From Pontibacter aydingkolensis (GTDB lineage: Bacteria; Bacteroidota; Bacteroidia; Cytophagales; Hymenobacteraceae), in contig NZ_JAHYXK010000023.1 in assembly GCF_019443125.1 (NCBI RefSeq), positions 1-51,305 of the forward strand: 51,305 nt of DNA, read 5' to 3'. Both the position numbers and the translations under genes were made by a program. This document shows, one piece after another, positions 43,789 through 51,180 of the stretch (positions within the stretch are counted from its first letter, which is position 1; each line of letters starts with the position of its first letter). A model generated the notes under the pieces. The model did no database searches. It was not told the DNA's origin and saw only the letters and a list, made by a program, of their open reading frames with translations.

Positions 43789-43923
43789 TTAAGCCTTTCT
43801 CTCGAACCTGGCAATGTATGCTTTCTCCAGGCGGCACATCAGATGCACCGATAGTATAAGCCAAAGTATACCCATGGTATAACCGCCCAGCACATCCGTA
43901 GCATAATGCACTCTACGGATCAT
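43789..43923 (-). pseudogene. Remnant of a PAP2-phosphatase gene (C-terminal 44 residues)
   Basis: The minus strand reads MIRRVHYATDVLGGYTMGILWLI followed by a charged tail and TAA at 43789-43791. VHYATDVLGGY is the third PAP2 motif (with the catalytic His) and aligns with LRVHYATDVMAGFAAG in the intact gene at 44184. Upstream in frame there is a stop codon within 12 bp, next to the tRNA terminator, so the first 80 percent of the gene is gone. It may be the stump of a former paralogue lost by deletion. Confidence 0.75.
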
Positions 43924-43933
43924 CTGAATTAGC

Positions 43934-43979
43934 TAAAAAAGCAGAATGCCAGCCTCGTGTGAAGCTGGCATTCTGCTTT
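43934..43979. terminator. Hairpin downstream of tRNA-Leu
   Basis: AAAAGCAGAATGCCAGC (43937-43953) pairs with GCTGGCATTCTGCTTT (43963-43978) almost perfectly. It ends the tRNA transcript on the minus strand. Confidence 0.85.
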
Positions 43980-43988
43980 AAAATAGTG

Positions 43989-44070
43989 TGCGCACGGGGA
44001 GATTCGAACTCCCACACCCGAAGGCACAGGCTTCTGAGACCTGCACGTCTACCAGTTTCGCCACGTGCGC
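43989..44070 (-). tRNA. tRNA-Leu (anticodon CAG)
   Basis: 82 nt. Acceptor GCGCACG (5') pairs with CGTGCGC (3'), discriminator A. The anticodon arm CAGGT-CTCAGAA-GCCTG gives anticodon CAG, reading CUG. A long variable arm (TGTGCCTTCGGGTGTG) marks a class II tRNA, and the T loop contains GTTCGAATC. The 3' CCA is not encoded. A strong hairpin terminator follows at 43934-43979. Confidence 0.95.
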
Positions 44071-44183
44071 GCTGGTCACTACATTAAATTAATTCCCAAA
44101 ACCCTTTAACCCTTTGTTCATTGGGATTACAAAGATACGGCTGAAATCTTAACCTGCAATATATTGAACTAAAAATATTATTC

Positions 44184-44897
44184 TCAACCAAGCGGATCTT
44201 CCTCCACCACAGGGTCGATTTCTTTTTTAGAGAAGCGTTCTATTCTGCGCAGCGTGCCAATGCCGATCACCACCCACAGGAAACCCGCCGCAAAGCCGGC
44301 CATCACATCAGTGGCATAATGCACTCTAAGGTATATCCGGCTAAAGCCTATAAACAGCACAAAAACAACCAAAAAGGCAACCAGCACATTGCGCCAGGCC
44401 ACATTTCTAACGTTATGCCATACCAGGTAAATCAACAGGCCATAGAAAGATGCAGCCACCATGGAGTGACCGCTCGGGAAACTGAGACCCGACGCATCTA
44501 CCAACGGCATAAGTGGCCGGGGCCTGTCGAAGAAGTACTTTAGCACCACATTTAAGGTAATACTGCCCAATGCCACAACCGGTACTTTTAAAGAATACCA
44601 GCGGTGTTTCCGGATAAAAAGAAAATACCCGACAAGCGCTAATGCAGCAGGTGTTAAGAAATGTCGGGAGGCAAAGAAAGTAATGAATTCTATAAAGCTG
44701 CTGAACGCTGGACTTGATATGTCTTTCGCAAAACTAAAGGCAGCCTGATCTATACCTAACTCACCGCCTGCCAGAACTTCGCTGCTCAGGTACAAGAACA
44801 CAACTACGCAAACCAGGAAAATAGCCCAGACAATTAAGAGCTCAATTGTAAAGAGCGCCATGGCCGCCACCAGTCTGTTATAAAACTGCTTTAACAT
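44184..44897 (-). CDS. PAP2-family membrane phosphatase
   Basis: 237 residues with six hydrophobic segments. All three phosphatase motifs are present: KYFFDRPRP (KxxxxxxRP), FPSGHSM (PSGH) and SRIYLRVHYATDV (SRxxxxxHxxxD). It dephosphorylates a lipid phosphate such as phosphatidate, phosphatidylglycerophosphate or undecaprenyl pyrophosphate in the inner membrane; sequence alone does not decide. The acidic tail ends VVEEDPLG. A remnant of a second PAP2 gene lies on the far side of the tRNA gene. No copy of the AAGTATA heptamer is seen between about 43.9 and 45.0 kb. Confidence 0.93.
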   Translation of the reverse strand: MLKQFYNRLVAAMALFTIELLIVWAIFLVCVVVFLYLSSEVLAGGELGIDQAAFSFAKDISSPAFSSFIEFITFFASRHFLTPAALALVGYFLFIRKHRWYSLKVPVVALGSITLNVVLKYFFDRPRPLMPLVDASGLSFPSGHSMVAASFYGLLIYLVWHNVRNVAWRNVLVAFLVVFVLFIGFSRIYLRVHYATDVMAGFAAGFLWVVIGIGTLRRIERFSKKEIDPVVEEDPLG

Positions 44898-44992
44898 TTT
44901 AAAACTTTATTATCAGGTTACTCCTCTTAATCGAGGAGAGTACAATTTTGAATCTTGTACGTAAATCTTTAATCAGGTGTAAGTATTTAACT

Positions 44993-45538
44993 ATGAAAGA
45001 TACTATCAGGTTGTTTGTAGCGGCTATTCTGCCCGAGACACTTAAAGACAAATTGCAGGAGCAGCTTATACTTTTTGAGCATCCACATGTCCGTTTTGTA
45101 CCCCGCCAGAACCTGCACCTCACCTTATACTTTATCGGAAACGTGCCGCTGTCGCAGCTGGAAACTATAAAGCAGACCATTAAAGAAACAGCCAGAAGGC
45201 ACCTGCCATTTACACTGCACTTTGCACAAACCGAACCCGGCCCGAAAGCACGTAACCCACGCCTGGTCTGGGCCAGGTTTGAAGCCGATAATACTTACCT
45301 GGAGCTAAGCCGTGAGCTTGCTAAAAAATTATCGGGTGCAGAACCGGCTAACCAAAAAGTTATTCCGCATATTACCCTGGCCAGATTCCGGAAAGATAAA
45401 CCTGCACCAAAAGACCTCCCAATTGTTACTTCGCCGCACGCTCTTGAGTTACAAATTGATGGTATTGCGCTCTGGCAATCAGAACTGGCATCGCCGCACC
45501 CAGTTTATACAGTATTGGATGCTTACCCGCTTGGCTAA
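44993..45538 (+). CDS. thpR: RNA 2',3'-cyclic phosphodiesterase (ThpR/LigT)
   Basis: 181 residues from ATG 44993; a longer open frame from 44948 exists but family members begin at IRLFVAAILPE. It opens 2',3'-cyclic phosphates in RNA to 2'-phosphates. The two HxTx motifs that form the active site are HLTLYF (NLHLTLYFIGNV) and HITLAR (IPHITLARFRK), about 90 residues apart. The first line FVAAILPE matches the F.AI.LP start of 2H phosphoesterases. It is divergent from the PAP2 gene and followed by cinA. Confidence 0.92.
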   Translation: MKDTIRLFVAAILPETLKDKLQEQLILFEHPHVRFVPRQNLHLTLYFIGNVPLSQLETIKQTIKETARRHLPFTLHFAQTEPGPKARNPRLVWARFEADNTYLELSRELAKKLSGAEPANQKVIPHITLARFRKDKPAPKDLPIVTSPHALELQIDGIALWQSELASPHPVYTVLDAYPLG

Positions 45539-45602
45539 AACCTACAACTAACAATTTAAGTATGATAGGCACATTCAATCACTGAAGCTTAAAACGCATG
45601 CT

Positions 45603-46097
45603 ATGAACCAGACAGACCTCACCAAACTGATGATGGAGCTAAAAGACAACGGCCTGACTGTGGCTTTTGCAGAGAGTTGCACGGCGGGACTGCTTGCCTC
45701 CGAGTTTGTAAAAGCCAAAGGCAGCAGCGATGTGCTTAAAGGTAGCCTGGTGGTGTATCAGCCGGAGGTAAAAATAAAGCTGCTGGGCGTGAAAAAGGAA
45801 ACGCTGGAACTCTACACAGCCGAATCGCAGCAGGTAACAAACGAATTGGTAATGGGCCTAAAAAAGCTGCTGAATGCTGATATAAGTATAGCCACAACTG
45901 GCCTGGCCGGCGAGGGCGGCTCCGAAAACCCTGAAAAACCCGTGGGCACTATGTTTGTATCTATACTTTATGATGGCAAGGCCGAGGAATTCAGAGAGGT
46001 TTTTAAAGGCAATACTGAAAGCGTGCGTAAACAGCTGGTAGATTATATTTTCGAGAAACTGCAGGGCATTGTCCAAGATCATTATAATAACAGATAA
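45603..46097 (+). CDS. CinA-family protein (nicotinamide-nucleotide amidase PncC type)
   Basis: 164 residues, only the C-terminal CinA domain, as in stand-alone PncC/YgaD. This domain deamidates nicotinamide mononucleotide to nicotinic acid mononucleotide in pyridine nucleotide recycling. Marks: TVAFAESCTAGLLASEFVKAKGSSD, with the catalytic Ser and nearby conserved residues, VVYQPEVKIKLLGV and SIATTGLAGEGGSENPEKPVGT. The N-terminal MoCF domain of full CinA is absent. It lies 64 bp after thpR and may share its transcript. Confidence 0.9.
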   Translation: MNQTDLTKLMMELKDNGLTVAFAESCTAGLLASEFVKAKGSSDVLKGSLVVYQPEVKIKLLGVKKETLELYTAESQQVTNELVMGLKKLLNADISIATTGLAGEGGSENPEKPVGTMFVSILYDGKAEEFREVFKGNTESVRKQLVDYIFEKLQGIVQDHYNNR

Positions 46098-46101
46098 GCC
46101 T

Positions 46102-46109
46102 TACCTTTG
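46102..46109 (+). promoter_or_regulatory. Promoter -7 element for the methyltransferase gene
   Basis: TACCTTTG matches TAnnTTTG, 23 bp before the TTG start at 46133. No -33 TTG at standard spacing is seen. Confidence 0.45.
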
Positions 46110-46132
46110 TAGCCGTTAACAAATTACTTGAT

Positions 46133-46783
46133 TTGCCCAACCTACCAGACAGCGGCTTCGATAAGGTAGCACCATTCTACGACGCATTAGCCAGACTTAT
46201 TTACGGTGATGCCTTGCAAAAAGCACAGTTATACTTGCTGCCTTTTATACCTGACAAAAGCCGTGTACTGGTAATTGGCGGAGGCAGCGGATGGCTTTTA
46301 AAACAGCTTATACTTACCGGCAAGCAACTGGATATTTTATACGTAGATGCTTCTCCACGCATGTTAAATAAAGCAGAAGCAAAGTATAAAAGTCTAGTTC
46401 AGCCACACTCCTGTCAGGTTATTTTCCGCCTGGGCACTGAAGCCGCCTTAGCACCTCACGAGCAGTTTAATGTCATTATCACTCCTTTCCTGCTCGATCT
46501 TTATCCGCCACAGCGGCTGCGACGGCTTATGCAAAAACTTTCTGGTTCGTTGACTGCTGGGGGGCTGTGGTTATTTGCCGATTTCTGCCCAGTGCAATAC
46601 CCTATGCCGTGGTGGCAAAAAACTTTAGTTTGGGGTATGTATACTTTCTTTGGAGCTGTAAGTGGTGTACAGGCTAAAAAGTTGCCGGAGTATGATTTTC
46701 ATTTTGACTCATTAGGTTTGCAGAAGATTGCTTCGGAGAGTTTTTATAGCGAATTTGTGCAGGGGAAGGTGTTTATCAGGTAG
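46133..46783 (+). CDS. Class I SAM-dependent methyltransferase
   Basis: 216 residues from a TTG start. Motif I is SRVLVIGGGSGWLLKQL (GGGSG), followed by LDILYVDASPRMLNKAEAKY (acidic end of strand 2) and NVIITPFLLDLYPPQRLRRLMQ (motif IV region). A PIWW-type helix near the end (MPWWQKTLVWGMYTFFGAVSGVQ) could touch a membrane or lipid substrate, as in ubiquinone/menaquinone methyltransferases. The TTG start is supported by the position of a TAnnTTTG element and by the FDKVAPFYDALARLIYG opening typical of UbiE-like enzymes. The substrate is unknown. Confidence 0.82.
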   Translation: MPNLPDSGFDKVAPFYDALARLIYGDALQKAQLYLLPFIPDKSRVLVIGGGSGWLLKQLILTGKQLDILYVDASPRMLNKAEAKYKSLVQPHSCQVIFRLGTEAALAPHEQFNVIITPFLLDLYPPQRLRRLMQKLSGSLTAGGLWLFADFCPVQYPMPWWQKTLVWGMYTFFGAVSGVQAKKLPEYDFHFDSLGLQKIASESFYSEFVQGKVFIR

Positions 46784-47359
46784 TAGATAGTACTGTCTGG
46801 CGTTTTCCTCCGCGCTTTAGTAGTTTGATGTTTAAAGCATGATTTCTTTGGATACTTAATAGATGAGAACCATTTGCTTTTTTCTCATCAAAGAAAGGCT
46901 TTAAGTTTTAGCCAGCTTTTCGCCTCGCCGGCTGGGCCTCACTTTTCTCCTTGATGAGAAAAGTAAGCAAAAGAATCAAGACGCTGCTTTCTCGAGGGCC
47001 CCTACCCCCACTCGCTGAACGCTCTTTATCGAGGGCCCCTACCCCCAACAGTGGACCGTCGTTTAGTGCACCTGGCAAGAGCCGTTGTTTCATTGCAAGA
47101 GTATAAAATCCACCTCACTCCTCTCTTATTGTCATCCTGCTAAGGATCTTGGTAGAAGGGAGGTTAAGCGGCTGCAGTCATGAAACCCACCCCTGTCCCC
47201 TCCGAGGAGGGTAATTCTCGCTACTGCTTTAGCAGAGGCTCAAGTTCCATTGCCACAGCCATACCTCGAACAGGTCGCGACCTGTCCCTGCAAGTTACCG
47301 CACCCTTGCTCACATCCCCTACAATCCCTATATTTAAAATTCAAAGTATACACCCAATA
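46784..47359. repeat. Non-coding region rich in repeats upstream of the M61 peptidase gene
   Basis: No gene is supported. It holds an inverted repeat ttttctcatcaa/ttgatgagaaaa (46880-46891, 46951-46962); two exact 19-bp direct repeats TCGAGGGCCCCTACCCCCA (46992-47010, 47029-47047); a 26-bp block at 47145-47170 identical to 22186-22211; a pyrimidine block CCCACCCCTGTCCCCTCC from 47187; and the perfect 16-bp palindrome ACAGGTCGCGACCTGT at 47269-47284. The open frame that crosses part of this region is an upstream extension of the peptidase frame, not coding in my reading. Confidence 0.65.
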
Positions 47360-49195
47360 ATGAAAAACATAAAACGGATCATACTTGGACTAGCCTTAGG
47401 CATAATAGCTACTCCAGCGGTTGCACAACAGAAAACAGACTACAAACTATCGTTCCCGAATGCGGTTCACCACGAAGCAGAGATTCAGGTTACTTTCTCC
47501 AGCGTTAAAACCGATACGCTACAGGTACTGATGCCGCGCAGCTCACCGGGCCGTTATGCCATCCATGAGTTTGCTAAAAACGTGTACAATGTACGCGCTA
47601 CCGATGCACAGGGCAAACCACTGCAGATCTATAAAGCAAACACCAGCCAATGGAATGTAGTAAAGCCACAGGGCGATGTAACGGTTAGTTATACTTTATT
47701 TGCCGATCATGCTGATGGTACCTACGCCGGTATCGACGAAACCCACGCGCACCTAAATGCCCCGGCCACACTTATGTATGCTAAAGGTTTTGAACAGGCA
47801 CCGGCTTATGTAACGTATAATGTACCGCAAAACAGCAACTGGAAAGTAGCTACGCAGCTAAAACAGGAACAAGGCAACACCTATTTCGCCCCTAACTTCC
47901 AGTACCTGATGGACAGCCCTACCGAACTCAGTAACTTCGATTTTGCCGAGTGGACAGTAAACGACAAGGACAAGCAGAAGACCATACAGGTAGCTTTACA
48001 CCATACAGGCACCAAGGCACAGTTTCAGGAGTATGTAGACAAAACAAAAAAGATAGTGGAAGAGCAACAGGCCGTGTTTGGCCAGTTACCAGACTTCGAC
48101 TTTGGGCGCTATACGTTTATTGGCTGTTATATGCCGCAGGCTGTAGGCGATGGCATGGAGCACCGTAACTCTACCATACTTACCAGTTCCCGTCCGTTGG
48201 CCACAGCTATGGGGCCGCTACTGAACACTGTATCGCATGAGCTTTTCCATGCCTGGAACGTGGAGCGCATTCGTCCCAAAAGCCTGGAGCCGTTTAACTT
48301 TCAGGAGGCTAACATGAGTGAGGCGCTTTGGTTGGCAGAGGGTTTTACCAGCTACTACGGCGACCTGACCATGGCGCGAACAGGGATTTATGATGTAAAG
48401 AAGTATGCTGCAGATCTGGCCGGCGATTTAAATTATGTGCTGCTGTCGCCTGGGAGGGAGTATCATAGTTTAGTAGAGATGAGCCAGCAGGCACCGTTTG
48501 TAGATGCAGCCCGCTCCGTAGACCCTGTAAATCGCCACAATACCTTTATCTCCTACTACACTTATGGTTTGGTTACCGGCTTGGCCCTGGATATGACGCT
48601 GCGCCAGCAGTACAACAAAACCCTCGACGATTACATGCAGGCGCTGTGGCGAAAGTATGGCCAGCCGGAAAAACCTTATACTCTGACCGACCTTGAGGAA
48701 ACTTTGGCAGAAGTATCAGGAGATAAAGCCTTTGCCAGCCAGTTTTTTCGGAACAGCATATACGGCAGCCAGTTACCAGACTTTGCACCGCTGCTGGCCA
48801 AGGCCGGTTTAGAGTTAAGACAAGCAAAGCCAAACGAGACTACACTAGGCCTCATCTCGCTGAAATACGAAAAAGAGGGTGCCACTATCAGCAACGGCAC
48901 CTATGCAACCTCTGCAGCCTATAAAGCCGGCCTGGACCGTGGAGATGTGATCTTAACGATAGACGGACGTAAGCTGAAATCAGAAAAAGACCTGAATAAA
49001 GTGTTAGGGAAGCACAAACCCGGTGATACGGTTCCGGTTACCTTTAAACGCCATGGCCAGACCCGCACTACTAACCTTGTGCTGGAGGGAAACCTGACGC
49101 TGGAACTGGTACCCTACGAAAGTATAGGCAAGCAGCTCACTCCGGAAATGCAGGCTTACCGTACGGCATGGCTGGGGGCCAAAGCAGAACGATAA
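47360..49195 (+). CDS. Secreted M61 glycyl aminopeptidase-like metallopeptidase with PDZ domain
   Basis: 611 residues from ATG 47360. The frame opens at 47180, but the 60 extra residues are translated repeat sequence, while the inner ATG starts a clear signal peptide (IILGLALGIIATPAVAQQ). The zinc motif is His293-Glu-Leu-Phe-His297 (VSHELFHAWNVERIRPKSLEPF), with the third ligand Glu in SEALWLAEGFTSYYGDL. Near the C-terminus a PDZ domain (AAYKAGLDRGDVILTIDGRKL) follows. This order (beta N-domain, M61 catalytic, PDZ) is the family standard. It should act in the periplasm on peptides, perhaps those with N-terminal glycine, but specificity is not visible. Confidence 0.93.
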   Translation: MKNIKRIILGLALGIIATPAVAQQKTDYKLSFPNAVHHEAEIQVTFSSVKTDTLQVLMPRSSPGRYAIHEFAKNVYNVRATDAQGKPLQIYKANTSQWNVVKPQGDVTVSYTLFADHADGTYAGIDETHAHLNAPATLMYAKGFEQAPAYVTYNVPQNSNWKVATQLKQEQGNTYFAPNFQYLMDSPTELSNFDFAEWTVNDKDKQKTIQVALHHTGTKAQFQEYVDKTKKIVEEQQAVFGQLPDFDFGRYTFIGCYMPQAVGDGMEHRNSTILTSSRPLATAMGPLLNTVSHELFHAWNVERIRPKSLEPFNFQEANMSEALWLAEGFTSYYGDLTMARTGIYDVKKYAADLAGDLNYVLLSPGREYHSLVEMSQQAPFVDAARSVDPVNRHNTFISYYTYGLVTGLALDMTLRQQYNKTLDDYMQALWRKYGQPEKPYTLTDLEETLAEVSGDKAFASQFFRNSIYGSQLPDFAPLLAKAGLELRQAKPNETTLGLISLKYEKEGATISNGTYATSAAYKAGLDRGDVILTIDGRKLKSEKDLNKVLGKHKPGDTVPVTFKRHGQTRTTNLVLEGNLTLELVPYESIGKQLTPEMQAYRTAWLGAKAER

Positions 49196-49244
49196 TCAAG
49201 CGTCAGTTATCAACAACCTGTTCTGTATTTATTCTACGGTATTA

Positions 49245-49299
49245 ACTCAGTAAACATCAGAGAACCATTTAAAGAATGGTTCTCTGATGTTTACTGAGT
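49245..49299. terminator. Long perfect hairpin between converging genes
   Basis: A 25-bp perfect stem (49245-49269 with 49275-49299) around a 5-nt loop, starting ACTCAGTAAACATCAGAG. No U-run, but the site between converging genes suggests a bidirectional terminator. Confidence 0.7.
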
Positions 49300-49307
49300 C
49301 AGCATTA

Positions 49308-49769
49308 CTACCTTTCAACCATCCTGTTCCTAACTATCTTATCTAAGGGAATATTAACCAATGGGCAGATAGTGATGGTTAGTAAAAAGTATAGTCCCAA
49401 AGCCCTTGGATAGACGTCCACATTGAAAGCTCCTGTGACAGTTAGCTCTGGAGCAATAATACCGGACAATGCTATCAGCAAATAAAACAGACATAATTTT
49501 AGAAAGACATTCTTGTTATGTAAGGAAGTATAGACACAAATCAAACTATAAGGAAGAAGAACGCAAAATAAAAAAGCCCAAGTATAAACCAGCAAGGTCC
49601 ATCCCATCGTAATAAATGCAAAACCAATTTCAAAACCATATTGTGGATTAAAAACAGCGTTTATTATCGCCGCAAATAAGCTTGTAAGTGGAGGTGTAAC
49701 CATTATACTAATGGCAATTAGTCTTACCGTTAGATAGGGCCAATGATTCCTTATATTAGTTACAGTCAT
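49308..49769 (-). CDS. Small hydrophobic membrane protein of unknown function
   Basis: 153 residues with four or five hydrophobic segments (around 18-38, 48-62, 66-84, 88-110, 125-142) and short charged loops. I do not recognise a family. Its ATG lies inside the end of the upstream gene (14-bp overlap), so translation is probably coupled to it. Base composition is more AT-rich than the rest of the window. A small membrane protein tied to a large secreted-type unknown protein resembles toxin-immunity or effector-partner pairs, but nothing in the sequence proves this. Confidence 0.65.
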   Translation of the reverse strand: MTVTNIRNHWPYLTVRLIAISIMVTPPLTSLFAAIINAVFNPQYGFEIGFAFITMGWTLLVYTWAFLFCVLLPYSLICVYTSLHNKNVFLKLCLFYLLIALSGIIAPELTVTGAFNVDVYPRALGLYFLLTITICPLVNIPLDKIVRNRMVER

Positions 49770-51180
49770 TAGAAAGAGTACTTAAAGGTAATATGCCATC
49801 TCTCACATCTTTTACTTTTACCCAGTCTGGTCTGTATTGTGTGCCAGGCACAATTGTAGCTTGACCATCAGCACCAGGTTGATTAACATAATCTCGAATT
49901 CCTTTTTGGAAGGATTCCCAAAGTAAATCAGCCATTTCAAATGCAATACCGTCATTACCTAGAGCTGGTGCTGAAGTAATGTAATTTGAGAATGTAGTGA
50001 ATGGATCAGTTATGCGATCAACACCCTTAACATAAAAGGTATAACTACCATCTGAATTAGATGTATAGCCAAATTCCCTATTCCCACTTACTGGATGAAA
50101 CCCATTAACAGGATCTTTTATTGTAGAAAATATCCAACTATTAGGAGTAACTTTTGAAACAACAACAGAACCATTATCGGGACCGCCAATGTTAATACTA
50201 ACAATTGCCCCTCGTGGGTTTGTAGAGTTCCAAAGCACTCTATCATCAATATTCCCGTATACTAAGGGTGAAAAACCAGAATAAGCTGTGTTAACGAAAG
50301 TATTGATGTTAGTTCGCACTTTATACAGCAATTGTTCTGGTGTTAGCCTTTGACCATTGATCACTGGAAGTTTTGTAATTTTCACACTAAAGAAATCCAT
50401 ATTTACAATAGAGCTGTAGGCATTATCGATATCCAAAACCTTGCCTACATAATTAGAACTAGTAGGAATGCCCAGCAAAGTGTTTGATGTTGTTGATGAT
50501 TGCTGTACAATATTATAAACTTTTGCTTGTAAGTCTTGGTCAACTTTATGCTTTGCCAATGCTATCCATTGCTGTACTAACTCGCATGGAATGTCATTTC
50601 CAAATAAAGCTAAAGGTTTGTTTTCTACTAACTCATTTAATTGCCAAATAGCAGGAACAACCACCAATGGAGGCGAAACTACTCCAACTTTTATAGGAGT
50701 TGGTTCTTCATAACCCGTTGATCCACCAGACCCTCCACCACCGCCACCATCATAAGGATCTGATGGTATATAAGTTCCCCCGCCATAACTTGGTGTGTAT
50801 CCTGGCTCGACACTAGCGTTATCACATTCTTTAACGTATATATCCAAATAAATAACTCCGTCGCAATTTAATCCATACCCTCCTTCAGCAGTATCATTAA
50901 CAGAGCCACCTACACATTCATAGTTATACTCAAAGTAATCCACACAATAAGTAGTTGAAGATTCAGTAGCAATAAGCTGTTGCTACTGATTCCCATTAAC
51001 CCAATTGTTTGTTTTAAGCAAGTTACCCTCTAAATTATAAACTTTAAGAATGCCTGTGAATTTCTTAAAGTCTAAAACTCCTTTCTCAGAGTAATATAAT
51101 TTATCTTCAGCCTCATAAACATAAATGTTTCCAATATAACCACCGTTTACTTGTCGCAGAATTAGGTTGGAAAATGATTT
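49756..51180 (-). pseudogene. Large unknown protein gene, broken by a TAG codon and an IS insertion
   Basis: From GTG 50943 a 395-residue frame runs to TAA at 49756. The same frame continues upstream through TAG at 50976-50978 and is then open to 51180, where the IS starts; this 5' part encodes about 67 residues (NLILRQVNGGYIGNIYVYEAEDKLYYSE and so on). So the gene has lost its start to the IS and also carries a nonsense codon (probably CAG to TAG, as CAA CAG follow). The protein has a Cys-containing stretch, a Gly/Ser/Pro-rich linker around residues 48-80 of the 395-aa part, and a C-terminal region without a recognised motif. The downstream part might still be translated from GTG. AT-rich and free of the AAGTATA heptamer, which suggests later arrival. 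Confidence 0.75.

Noticed and set aside
43934..44070. Prophage or island attachment site at tRNA-Leu
   Set aside because: No integrase gene and no direct repeat of the tRNA 3' end is visible; the neighbouring hairpin is an ordinary terminator.
47180..47359. N-terminal 60-residue extension of the M61 peptidase
   Set aside because: It translates repeat sequence and would bury the signal peptide; the inner ATG at 47360 is far better.
49245..49299. 25-bp perfect palindrome as an IS end or replication terminus site
   Set aside because: Its position between converging genes and lack of a second copy fit a terminator better.
50976..50978. TAG as a possible pyrrolysine or recoded codon
   Set aside because: No context for recoding, the gene is also broken by an IS, and CAG to TAG is the simpler explanation.
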